DNA of 9,994 nt from Alphaproteobacteria bacterium (lineage in GTDB: Bacteria; Pseudomonadota; Alphaproteobacteria; Rhodobacterales; Rhodobacteraceae). This document shows positions 1-7,867 of the stretch, one piece after another. A model generated the notes under the pieces. It saw nothing but the letters and a program-made list of their open reading frames with translations, ran no database searches and was not told the origin of the DNA. Positions within the stretch are counted from its first letter, which is position 1. Every line of letters begins with the position of its first letter. Both the position numbers and the translations under genes were made by a program. The stretch lies in contig JAADIC010000113.1 of assembly GCA_013151535.1 (NCBI GenBank), positions 1 to 9,994 of the forward strand, written 5' to 3'.

Positions 1-1
1 T

Positions 2-685
2 CTAGGCGTCGCCAAGGGTGAAAGCATGGTTATCATTGGTGGGTCCGGCACCGGCAAGTCGGTTCTGATTAAAACCGTGCTGGGGCTGCTGCGGCCCGAT
101 AAAGGTGTGATTTTGGTCGATGGCAAGGACGCGACCGAGGGTGATCGTGATGCGTTTCTGGCGCGGTTCGGCATGTTGTTTCAGGGCGGCGCGCTGTTTG
201 ACAGCATGCCAGTCTGGCAGAACGTGGCGTTCCGGCTGATGCGCGGCTCGCTCAAGCGGCCACGCGACGAAGCCCGTGAAATCGCTGTCGAAAAACTGCG
301 CCGCGTTGGCCTCAAGGAATGGGTCGCCGACCTTTATCCGGCGGAACTTTCCGGCGGCATGCAAAAACGCGTCGGCCTCGCCCGCGCGATAGCGGCCGAG
401 CCCGAGATCATCTTTTTTGATGAGCCAACCACCGGGCTGGACCCGATAATGTCAGGCGTTATCAACGAGCTGATCCGCGAGATCGTGGTGGAAATGGGGG
501 CAACGGCAATGACGATTACGCATGATATGTCGTCGGTGCGAGCGATTGCCGACAAGGTGGCGATGATCCATGACGGGGTGGTGCAGTGGAGCGGGCCAGT
601 GGGGGATATGGACAACAGCGGCGATCCGTATCTTGACCAGTTTATAAATGCGCGGGCCGAGGGGCCGATTGAGGCGGTGCGGTGA
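2..685 (+). CDS. mlaF: MlaF-type phospholipid ABC transporter ATPase (5' end outside window)
   Basis: This is the ATPase subunit of an Mla/Ttg2-type ABC importer, which works on the cytoplasmic face of the inner membrane to move phospholipids between the inner and outer membranes. The frame is open from base 2, so the gene begins upstream; the ATG at 26 lies inside the core fold just before the P-loop and is not the start. In the visible 227 residues I see Walker A (GGSGTGKS, residues 13-20), a Q-loop (LFQGG), the ABC signature LSGGMQKR (about 116-123), Walker B (IIFFDEP, about 136-142), a D-loop (TGLDP) and the H-loop in ITHD. The signature with M-Q-K-R and the GLDP-I-M-S-G-V-I run are typical of MlaF rather than amino-acid importer ATPases. 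The permease MlaE would be expected just upstream. The MlaF subtype is inferred from motif style and from the PqiA-family neighbour. Confidence 0.88.
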   Translation, partial: LGVAKGESMVIIGGSGTGKSVLIKTVLGLLRPDKGVILVDGKDATEGDRDAFLARFGMLFQGGALFDSMPVWQNVAFRLMRGSLKRPRDEAREIAVEKLRRVGLKEWVADLYPAELSGGMQKRVGLARAIAAEPEIIFFDEPTTGLDPIMSGVINELIREIVVEMGATAMTITHDMSSVRAIADKVAMIHDGVVQWSGPVGDMDNSGDPYLDQFINARAEGPIEAVR

Positions 686-696
686 TGGAGTATCGG

Positions 697-772
697 CGTA
701 GGATGTGTGCTCGGCACGCATCACAGCACTCAGCGTTTTGGCCACAGATGCGTGCAGAGCACACATCCTACG
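697..772. repeat. REPIN-like element: two inverted GTAG-headed hairpins
   Basis: Two 26-base arms (697-722 and 747-772) are reverse complements with one mismatch, separated by 24 bases. Each arm is itself a small hairpin: the tetranucleotide GTAG (698-701) is followed by GATGTGTGC, a 3-base loop and GCACGCATC. The second arm mirrors this and ends in CTAC (768-771). Both hairpins carry the same single non-Watson-Crick pair at the fifth stem position. A GTAG foot on an imperfect hairpin, paired in inverted orientation, is the known layout of REP sequences and REPINs mobilised by RAYT (TnpA-REP) transposases. No transposase gene is in the window, so the class is inferred from architecture alone. 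The element lies 11 bases after the mlaF stop and touches the ribosome binding site of the next gene, so it is probably transcribed and could affect mRNA stability or translation. Confidence 0.75.
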
Positions 773-773
773 G

Positions 774-777
774 GGAG
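774..777 (+). promoter_or_regulatory. Ribosome binding site of the PqiA-family gene
   Basis: GGAG lies 7 bases before the ATG at 785 and decides that start over the upstream in-frame one at 707. It begins only two bases after the REPIN-like repeat ends, so folding of the repeat could change its accessibility. Confidence 0.6.
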
Positions 778-784
778 TTTTGAC

Positions 785-1232
785 ATGAAAATCCTCCTCA
801 AACTCGCCAACCTCTCGCTGCTGATCCTGTTCCCAGTCGCGTGGTTCGCCCCCTTGATGAAATCTGGCCTCTGGCCGATCCAGTCCTTGCGCGAATATTC
901 GATCATGGACGCGCTGCAAGGCGTCTGGAAGAATGACGTTTATCTGGCCCTGCTGATGACGTTTTTCGCCGTGTTTGCGCCCTATATCAAAATCATCAGC
1001 ACCGCCCTCATTCAGTTCAACCTGATGTCACCGCGCCTGATGGGGCCGATGCAGTTCATCGGCAAGCTGGCCATGGCCGACATTTATGCGATTGCCATAT
1101 TCATCGTGATTTACACCGGCATTGATGTGGCCGGTATCTCCGGGCAGGTCGAAACATCATGGGGGTTGTATCTGTTCACCGGCAATGTCATCGCTTCGAT
1201 CCTGATTTCACATTTCACCCGAAAGTCGCTTG

Positions 1233-1240
<8 letters not shown>
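785..1240 (+). CDS. PqiA-family (paraquat-inducible protein A-like) inner-membrane protein
   Basis: A 151-residue, very hydrophobic protein with about four membrane helices (about residues 7-24, 51-78, 93-113 and 126-145). The segment GKLAMADIYAIAIFIVIY matches the PqiA pattern of a Gly-Lys-x-Ser/Ala-Met-x-Asp helix start, and the C-terminal G-x-YLFTGNV-x-A-S helix also fits that family. E. coli PqiA is about 400 residues with two such domains and a zinc-ribbon; this is a single-domain version without cysteine pairs. PqiA/YebS proteins act with MCE-domain proteins in envelope lipid transport, so a position directly after mlaF suggests an envelope role, though the substrate is unknown. The ATG at 785 is preceded by GGAG (774-777) at 7 bases; an in-frame start at 707 would fall inside the repeat and is unlikely. 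The stop overlaps the radA start by 8 bases. Confidence 0.72.
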
Positions 1241-2603
<1,363 letters not shown>

Positions 2604-2623
2604 AGCACGGGAACAGGTTCGCC

Positions 2624-3217
2624 ATGGAAGGTTTCACAATAGTAGACGGCGCGGTTGCCGGGATCATATTGATCTCGGCCGTATTGGCGTTCTCGCGCGG
2701 CTTTGTGCGCGAGGTTCTGTCGATTGCCGGTTGGGTTCTGGCGTCGGCAATTGCCTTCGTGTTTGCACCGCAAGCCGAACCGCTGGTCAAGGAGATCCCG
2801 ATTGCCGGTGATTTCCTGACGGATAGTTGCGAATTGTCAATTCTGGCGGCGTTCTTTGCGGTGTTCGCGGTGGCGCTGATCGTGGTGTCGATTTTCACAC
2901 CGCTGTTTTCCAGCCTGGTGCAGAAATCCGCCCTTGGCGGGTTCGATCAGGGGCTTGGCTTTTTGTTCGGGGTGCTGCGCGGCGCGGTTCTGGTGGCCGT
3001 GGCTTTTGTGCTTTATGACCGGATCGTGCCCGAAGGTCAGGGTATCGAGATGATCGACACCTCGCGCTCGGCGGCAATTTTTGACCAGTCCAAGGACGTG
3101 ATCGAAAAGCAGATCCCGACCGAAGCGCCGGAATGGATCGTTGGGCGTTACGAGCAATTGACCGGCTCGTGTACATCGAATTCCGCCAAAAGCCCCACAA
3201 GCGATTCCGGCGCGTAA
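2624..3217 (+). CDS. cvpA: CvpA family membrane protein
   Basis: A 197-residue inner-membrane protein of the CvpA (colicin V production) family. It has hydrophobic segments at about residues 7-24, 28-48, 68-94 and 105-125 and the conserved S-R-G-F-V-R-E turn (24-30) after the first helix. The C-terminal 70 residues are polar and probably cytoplasmic, ending in a Ser/Thr-rich low-complexity tail. Its biochemical role is not settled; in E. coli cvpA lies directly upstream of purF and has been linked to envelope stress tolerance and colicin V export. The same cvpA-purF adjacency is kept here, with an 88-base gap. The ATG at 2624 sits 20 bases after the radA stop with only a weak GGGA/ACAGG purine stretch before it. 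Confidence 0.9.
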   Translation: MEGFTIVDGAVAGIILISAVLAFSRGFVREVLSIAGWVLASAIAFVFAPQAEPLVKEIPIAGDFLTDSCELSILAAFFAVFAVALIVVSIFTPLFSSLVQKSALGGFDQGLGFLFGVLRGAVLVAVAFVLYDRIVPEGQGIEMIDTSRSAAIFDQSKDVIEKQIPTEAPEWIVGRYEQLTGSCTSNSAKSPTSDSGA

Positions 3218-3272
3218 AAGTCGTTTATTTCCGATCAATTCGGGTGACTCTTGCCAGCGGGCGGCTTAAGAG

Positions 3273-3292
3273 GGGGCAATTCTGGCTGCCCC
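3273..3292 (+). promoter_or_regulatory. Small hairpin in the purF leader abutting the ribosome binding site
   Basis: GGGGCA (3273-3278) and TGCCCC (3287-3292) form a perfect 6-bp stem with an 8-base loop. The stem ends directly at the GGGA (3293-3296) that probably serves as the purF ribosome binding site. No T tract follows, so it is not an intrinsic terminator. It could tune purF translation or mark the end of an upstream transcript; that is inference from position only. Confidence 0.35.
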
Positions 3293-3305
3293 GGGAAATT
3301 GCCAC

Positions 3306-4778
3306 ATGCGCGATAAAATGCCCCCCTTCTATGCCCACCCTTTCGATGATGATAAATTGCACGAAGAATGCGGCGTATTCGGTGTGATCGGCGTCGCCGA
3401 GGCCGCCAATTTCGTCGCCCTTGGCCTGCATGCGCTGCAACATCGCGGCCAGGAAGCGGGCGGCATCGTCAGCTATGATCCTGACACCGGCTTCAATTCG
3501 GCCCGGCGCTTTGGCTATGTGCGCGACAATTTCACCAAGGCCAGCCTGATGGGCACATTGCCGGGTGAATTATCCATCGGGCATGTACGCTATTCCACCT
3601 CCGGCTCCAAAGGCAACACCGCCATTCGCGACGTGCAACCGTTTTTCGGCGAGTTTTCCATGGGCGGCTGCGCCATTGCCCATAACGGCAATGTCACCAA
3701 TGCGGTGGCTTTGAGGCGTGAGTTGATCGAGCGCGGTTCGATCTTTTCCTCATCCTCCGACAGCGAATGCATCATCCATCTGATGGCCCGCTCGATCCAG
3801 TCCGATATTCCCGAGCGCATGAAGGACGCGCTGCGCCGCATCGAAGGCGCGTTTTCCATTGTCGCCATGACCCGCTCAAAACTGATCGGGGTGCGTGATG
3901 CACTGGGTGTGCGCCCGCTGATGCTGGGCAAGCTGGCCGAGGGTTGGGTGCTTAGCTCGGAAACCTGCGCGCTTGATATCATCGGGGCCGAGTTTATCCG
4001 CGAGATTGAGCCGGGTGAAATGGTGGTCGTAACCGCCAAGGGTGTTGAAAGCTTCTTTCCGTTCGAGCCTCGCCCCTCGCGGCCCTGCATCTTTGAACAC
4101 GTCTATTTTTCCCGCCCCGACAGCATTCTTGGCGGACGCAGCGTCTATGAAACCCGCCGCCAGATCGGGGTGGAACTGGCAAAGGAAACACCGGTGGATG
4201 CTGATCTGGTCTGCCCCGTGCCCGATAGCGGCACACCGGCGGCGATTGGATACTCGCAACAAAGCGGCATCCCTTACGCCATGGGCATCATCCGCAACCA
4301 GTATATGGGGCGAACTTTCATCGAGCCGACCGAGCAGATCCGCAATATGGGCGTGCGCCTGAAGCTGAACGTCAACCGCGCCCTGATTAAAGGCCAGCGG
4401 GTCATTCTGGTGGATGATTCAGTGGTGCGCGGCACCACCAGCATGAAGATCAAAGAAATGATCCTCGATGCTGGCGCTGCCGAGGTGCATTTTCGCATTG
4501 CATCACCGCCCACCGCCTGGCCGTGCTTTTACGGTGTCGACACGCCGGATCGGGGCAAGCTGCTGGCCTCGGGCATGTCCGAGGATGAAATGCGCGCCCA
4601 TCTGGGCGTTGACAGCCTGCGCTTTGTGTCGCTTGACGGGCTTTATCGCGCGGCAGGCTATGCCAAGGGCCGCAAGACGTCTTGCCCGCAATATTGCGAT
4701 GCGTGTTTTTCGGGTGAATACCCGGTGACGCCACGCGATATGCTGGATCAGGGATTTGAAATGAAGGCGGCACAATGA
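3306..4778 (+). CDS. purF: Amidophosphoribosyltransferase
   Basis: PurF transfers ammonia from glutamine to PRPP, giving 5-phosphoribosylamine, the first committed step of de novo purine synthesis in the cytoplasm. The 490-residue product has an N-terminal class II glutamine amidotransferase domain and a C-terminal phosphoribosyltransferase domain. The nucleophile is Cys22 in EECGVFG, so a 21-residue propeptide must be removed, as in B. subtilis-type enzymes. Glutaminase motifs RYSTSGS and AHNGNVTN are present, and the PRPP loop VILVDDSVVRGTT lies at 366-378. Cysteines 261, 407, 464 and 467 occur in the contexts RPCIFE, WPCFYG and YCDACF, matching the four [4Fe-4S] ligands of the B. subtilis class, so this enzyme probably carries a cluster. 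Start 3306 has GGGA about 9 bases upstream; an in-frame ATG at 3318 would also leave a propeptide. The stop overlaps the next start (ATGA). Confidence 0.97.
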   Translation: MRDKMPPFYAHPFDDDKLHEECGVFGVIGVAEAANFVALGLHALQHRGQEAGGIVSYDPDTGFNSARRFGYVRDNFTKASLMGTLPGELSIGHVRYSTSGSKGNTAIRDVQPFFGEFSMGGCAIAHNGNVTNAVALRRELIERGSIFSSSSDSECIIHLMARSIQSDIPERMKDALRRIEGAFSIVAMTRSKLIGVRDALGVRPLMLGKLAEGWVLSSETCALDIIGAEFIREIEPGEMVVVTAKGVESFFPFEPRPSRPCIFEHVYFSRPDSILGGRSVYETRRQIGVELAKETPVDADLVCPVPDSGTPAAIGYSQQSGIPYAMGIIRNQYMGRTFIEPTEQIRNMGVRLKLNVNRALIKGQRVILVDDSVVRGTTSMKIKEMILDAGAAEVHFRIASPPTAWPCFYGVDTPDRGKLLASGMSEDEMRAHLGVDSLRFVSLDGLYRAAGYAKGRKTSCPQYCDACFSGEYPVTPRDMLDQGFEMKAAQ

Positions 4779-5431
4779 GCGATCCGATGCGCGACAGAAT
4801 TGCATTAGTCACCGGTGCCTCGCGCGGTTTTGGCGCGGCGGCGGCTGAAGAGCTGGCGGCGCAGGGCTATCATATTGTAGCCTTGGCGCGCACGGTTGGC
4901 GCGCTTGAGGAACTGGATGATCGCATTCAGGCGGCAGGGGGTTCCACCACGCTCGTGCCACTGGACATTTGCGACGAAGAGGGGCTGAAACGCCTCTGCC
5001 TGTCGATCCATGAACGCTGGGGCAAGCTCGATCTATGGCTGCATTCCGCGATCTTTGCCGGGCCTTTGTCGCCCGCTGGCCATGTGCCGTTAAGCGATTG
5101 GGACAAAACGCTGGCGGTCAATATCCGCGCCACCCAGCGGTTGATAACAATGGTTGATCCATTGCTGAAAGCCGGCAAAGGTGCGGCCATATTGCCGGTT
5201 GATGACAAGGCCGGAATGAAGTTTTTTGCCAGCTACGGCGCGGCAAAGGCGGCGCAAAAGGCGATTTGGGACAGTTGGGCGGCGGAGAGTGTGAACACCG
5301 GGCCAAAGGTTTTGACGATTGCGCCCAAGGCGATGCCGACAGCATTACGGGCAAGGTTCCACCCGGGCGAAGATCGGGACGCCCTGACGCCGTGTCGCGA
5401 CGAGGCGGCGCGGTTGCTGGCAGAATTCTAG
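4775..5431 (+). CDS. SDR-family (Rossmann-fold) protein lacking the catalytic serine
   Basis: A 218-residue short-chain dehydrogenase/reductase-like protein. The cofactor loop TGASRGFG (13-20), Asp64 (typically contacting adenine), Asn116 and the YGAAK active-site pair (Tyr154, Lys158) are present, so NAD(P) binding is likely. Two hallmarks differ: the NNAG motif reads LHSA (89-92), and the strand that normally ends in Ser-Ser reads PVDDKAG (141-147), putting Asp143/Asp144 where the substrate-orienting Ser belongs, with a shortened gap to Tyr154. Activity may therefore be altered or lost, or another residue may substitute. It overlaps purF by 4 bases and is surely translated from the same mRNA, but no step of purine synthesis requires an SDR, so its substrate is unknown. 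YciK-like SDRs are the nearest style I recognise, with low certainty. Confidence 0.85.
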   Translation: MSDPMRDRIALVTGASRGFGAAAAEELAAQGYHIVALARTVGALEELDDRIQAAGGSTTLVPLDICDEEGLKRLCLSIHERWGKLDLWLHSAIFAGPLSPAGHVPLSDWDKTLAVNIRATQRLITMVDPLLKAGKGAAILPVDDKAGMKFFASYGAAKAAQKAIWDSWAAESVNTGPKVLTIAPKAMPTALRARFHPGEDRDALTPCRDEAARLLAEF

Positions 5432-5437
5432 GCCAGC

Positions 5438-5492
5438 AAGAACGCCAAACAAGAACAAGCGCGAGAACAGGCGCGAAACCAACCAGAGGGAA
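5438..5492 (+). repeat. Degenerate 12-13 base tandem repeat in the SDR/Rieske-fusion spacer
   Basis: The 67-base gap between the two genes (5432-5498) is A/C-rich. It shows AAGAAC at 5438 and 5451, GAGAAC at 5463, and GCGCGAGAAC/GCGCGAAACC at 5459 and 5471, a period of 12-13 bases decaying toward the ribosome binding site. It is too degenerate to assign a function and may be a leftover of slippage. Confidence 0.3.
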
Positions 5493-5498
5493 CACAAT

Positions 5499-6125
5499 AT
5501 GAGCGACGCAATGAACTATCTTCTTCAGGCCCGGCCTGAAGCCATGGGGGCCTATTTCAAGTTTCTGAAAGGCGCCGGAACCCATCTTGATCCGAAAACC
5601 CGCGATCTGATCTCGGTCATCACCAAGGTCGATGTGCAGACTGAAAACGGCCTCAAACAATATCTGTCGCGCGCCCTGCGTGGCGGTTGCACCCCGAACG
5701 AGATCATCGACGCGTTGCTGATGGCCTTCCCGACGCTGGGTCTGGCCAAGATCATCTGGGCGGTCGACATCATTCTGGCGATGGATATCAGCGATTTCGC
5801 GGTCGATGCCCTGAACGCCGATGAAGCATGGCACGATCTGGGGGCCGAGGGTGATTTTGCCGATAAGCAGGCGACCTATCTCAAGGTCGATTACCGCTCG
5901 GTCTTTGTCTATCGCAACGGCGACAACCTCAAGGTTTACGACAGCACCTGCCCGCATCAGGTCACCAACATCCCTGAACTGGCGATTTGTGGCAACCACC
6001 TGACCTGCCCAAAACACCAGTGGAAATTCGATCTGGAGACCGGTGAGTGCATCGACAAGGGCAACCACCCTTTGAAAAGTTTCGAGGCGCGGATTGAAGG
6101 TAGGGTTGTGCAGGCTTGGTGGTAA
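5499..6125 (+). CDS. Carboxymuconolactone decarboxylase-like / Rieske [2Fe-2S] fusion protein
   Basis: A 208-residue, soluble two-domain protein. Residues about 10-100 resemble the all-helical carboxymuconolactone decarboxylase/AhpD fold: DPKTRDLISVI, then the helix-turn ALRGGCTPNEIIDALL and a helix after GLAKII. The AhpD redox motif CxxC is absent, its place being taken by TENGLKQYL, so a peroxidase-partner role like that of AhpD is unlikely. Residues about 112-206 form a Rieske domain with both cluster motifs intact: C151-P-H153 and C170-P-K-H173, separated by 16 residues, followed by the FDLETGEC turn typical of Rieske ferredoxins. The Rieske domain probably carries electrons; the N-terminal domain may bind a substrate or drive oligomerisation. 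AGAGGG (5485-5490) lies 8 bases before the ATG. It follows the SDR by 67 bases, so an NAD(P)H enzyme and an electron carrier sit side by side, but a shared reaction is only inference. Confidence 0.85.
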   Translation: MSDAMNYLLQARPEAMGAYFKFLKGAGTHLDPKTRDLISVITKVDVQTENGLKQYLSRALRGGCTPNEIIDALLMAFPTLGLAKIIWAVDIILAMDISDFAVDALNADEAWHDLGAEGDFADKQATYLKVDYRSVFVYRNGDNLKVYDSTCPHQVTNIPELAICGNHLTCPKHQWKFDLETGECIDKGNHPLKSFEARIEGRVVQAWW

Positions 6126-6177
6126 AGCACAGAGGACCAAATTAAATTGCGGCACTTCGCATTTTGCAGAAATGCCA

Positions 6178-6207
6178 GCCCCCGACCGCCCCATGGCGGG
6201 GGCTTTT
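6178..6207 (+). terminator. Intrinsic terminator of the plus-strand run
   Basis: GCCCCCG (6178-6184) pairs with CGGGGGC (6197-6203) around a 12-base loop, and TTTT (6204-6207) follows immediately. An alternative fold uses CCGCC (6186-6190) with GGCGG (6195-6199). It lies 52 bases after the Rieske-fusion stop and is the only strong plus-strand terminator seen in the window. Confidence 0.75.
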
Positions 6208-6276
6208 GCAACGGTTCAGCCCACTGAAAAGGTTCGTGTGATTGGAATGTCGGGGCAGTTTAACCGGGCGCGTTTT

Positions 6277-6296
6277 GCCCCCACCCGGTCGGGGGC
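6277..6296 (-). terminator. Possible hairpin terminator downstream of der
   Basis: On the minus strand GCCCCC (6296-6291) pairs with GGGGGC (6282-6277) around 8 bases, about 40 bases after the der stop. It is followed by AAAACG, not a T tract, so termination here would be inefficient or need another factor. Confidence 0.4.
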
Positions 6297-6335
6297 TGGC
6301 ATTTCTGTAAAATTTCCAAGCTCGTCGGAATTTCC

Positions 6336-7809
6336 CTACTTATACTTGCCCTGCCAACGCCCCTCTTTGTGCTTGTTCAGCTTGGTGATCTTCTTGTCTT
6401 TCTTGTTCTTATAGGGGTTCTTGTCCGACTGGGACCGCATAAACAGCCGGATCGGTGTGCCGGGCATGTCAAACACCTCGCGCAAGCCGTTGACCAGATA
6501 ACGGGTGTAACTGGTCGGTAGAAGATCGGGATGCGAGCACATCACCACGAACGATGGCGGCCTTGATTTCACTTGCGTGACATAGCGCAGGCGAATGCGC
6601 CGCCCACCCGGCGCAGGTGGCGGGTGCTGCTCCAGCATACCCACCAGCCAATGGTTCAGCCGCGAGGTCGAAATACGCTTGTTCCAGGTCCCGTAAGCCT
6701 TCAAAATCGCTTCATTCAGACGATCCAGCCCCTTGCCGGTCAGGGCCGAGACCATGACCATCGGCGCGCCGCGCAATTGTGGCAACAGGCGTTCGAATTT
6801 CTCGCGGACTTCGCGCAGGCGGGCCTGTTTGTTGCCCTCCAGATCCCATTTGTTGATGGCGATCACCACCGCGCGGCCCTCGCGTTCGGCCAGATCGGCG
6901 ATGCGCAGGTCTTGCTGCTCAAAGCTCGAATTTACATCCAGCAGAACCACCACCACTTCAGCAAATTTCACCGCCCGCAGACCATCGGCCACTGACAGCT
7001 TTTCCAGCTTTTCCTGCACCTTGGCCTTTTTGCGAATGCCAGCGGTATCAAAAATCCGCATCTCGGTGCCCATCCAGTTGGTACGCACGGAAATCGCATC
7101 GCGGGTGATACCAGCCTCGGGGCCGGTCAGCAGGCGATCCTCGTCCAGGATTTTATTGATAAGGGTGGATTTACCGGCATTGGGCCGCCCGACCACGGCG
7201 ATCTGCAAATGCTTGCCGGGCGGGATCAGCGGCGCATCGCTGTCGGCGTCAAAATCTTCGTCGTCTTCCTCGGTTAAATCGACGTTGATCTCAGGCTCAA
7301 AATCCCGATCCGCGAATTTTCGCAAACGGTTCCAGCGCTTGCGCCAGATCGACCATGCCCAGCCCGTGTTCAGCCGATAGCGGCACGGGTTCACCCAGCC
7401 CCAGCGAATAAGCCTCGAGCAAACCAGCCTCGGCGGCGCGGCCTTCGTGTTTGTTGGCGGCCAATATCACATGCGCCGAACGCTTGCGCAGGATGTCGGC
7501 GAACACCTCGTCTGACGGTGTGATGCCGGTGCGCGCATCGACCATGAACAGACAGACATCGGCCATATCGACCGCGCGTTCGGTCAGGCGGCGCATGCGG
7601 CCTTGCAGGCTGTCGTCAGTGATCTCTTCCAAACCAGCCGTATCAATCACCGTAAAGCGCATGGGGCCAAGGCGCGCATCGCCTTCGCGCAAATCACGCG
7701 TCACGCCGGGCTGGTCATCGACCAGCGCCAGACGGCGGCCGACAAGGCGGTTGAACAGGGTGGATTTGCCGACATTCGGGCGCCCCACGATGGCAAGAGT
7801 AAACGTCAT
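6336..7809 (-). CDS. der: GTPase Der (EngA), reading frame broken between the two G domains
   Basis: Der has two tandem GTPase domains plus a C-terminal KH-like domain and is needed for maturation of the 50S ribosomal subunit; it is usually essential. The N-terminal part (7809-about 7318) shows GRPNVGKS, DTAG, NKHE and SAEH. The C-terminal part (about 7320-6336) shows GRPNAGKS, DTAG, NKWD and SALTG, then the KH-like domain and a basic tail. The two parts lie in different frames: the first frame ends at TGA 7299-7297 just after FAKIRGSGF, while the second continues as RDFEPEINVDL. Removing one base restores a 490-residue protein of normal length, so the break is a one-base insertion or a sequencing error. 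Start 7809 (MTFTLAIVGRPN) fits family N-termini, with GGGA (7817-7814) just upstream; the ATG at 7830 is less likely. NKHE instead of NKxD in domain 1 is a mild variant. bamB lies 58 bases upstream. Confidence 0.93.
7299..7320 (-). other. Apparent +1 frameshift site in der
   Basis: On the minus strand the N-terminal frame reads GCG-AAA-ATT-CGC while the C-terminal frame needs TTC-GCG-GAT-CGG. The simplest correction removes one A from the AAAA run (7320-7317), giving a continuous FAKFADRDFEPE linker. The shift must lie between the end of clear N-domain homology and the TGA at 7299-7297. There is no obvious Shine-Dalgarno-like stimulator, rare-codon stall or stop codon at the run, so programmed frameshifting is not supported. 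Confidence 0.7.
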
Positions 7810-7867
7810 AACGTCCCACAAAGACTGCATAAAAGGATCGGAAACCGCCCCCTATACCCAATCCGGC

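Larger units (their letters stand above)
6161..6313. repeat. 27-base inverted repeat between convergent genes, each arm with a terminator-like hairpin
   Basis: Arms at 6161-6187 and 6287-6313 are reverse complements with one mismatch and enclose 99 bases. Read from its own gene, each arm runs ATTTT-R-CAGAAATGCCA into GCCCCC-GACC and then a closing GGGGGC (6198-6203 on plus; 6282-6277 on minus). The two halves are therefore copies of one terminator-like unit in opposite orientation. The plus-strand copy has a T tract; the minus-strand copy is followed by AAAA instead, so it is a weaker terminator. No clear target-site duplication flanks the pair, so a MITE origin is not shown. This structure fills most of the 210-base gap at 6126-6335; the rest holds no gene I can see. 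Confidence 0.75.

Noticed and set aside
707..784. N-terminal extension of the PqiA-family gene starting at 707
   Set aside because: Those 26 residues are encoded by the inverted repeat, while GGAG before the ATG at 785 and the hydrophobic start there fit better.
5118..6194. A 358-residue open frame on the minus strand, antisense to the SDR end and the Rieske fusion
   Set aside because: It covers well-supported plus-strand genes with complete Rieske motifs, shows no recognisable domain itself, and its latter part is low-complexity Pro/Ser/Arg-rich. It is a shadow of GC-rich codon structure.
6161..6313. A complete MITE or insertion sequence between the convergent genes
   Set aside because: The arms look like terminal inverted repeats, but no target-site duplication is evident, and each arm also works as a terminator-like hairpin for its own gene.
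7317..7320. Programmed +1 frameshifting in der
   Set aside because: There is no stop codon or rare codon at the shift, no clear stimulatory element, and programmed shifting is not known for der; an indel or sequence error is simpler.
6336..7394. A separate single-G-domain GTPase gene starting near 7394
   Set aside because: The first 25 or so residues of that frame are an out-of-frame reading of the Der N-domain, and the rest is the normal second half of Der; a frameshift in one gene explains it better than two genes.
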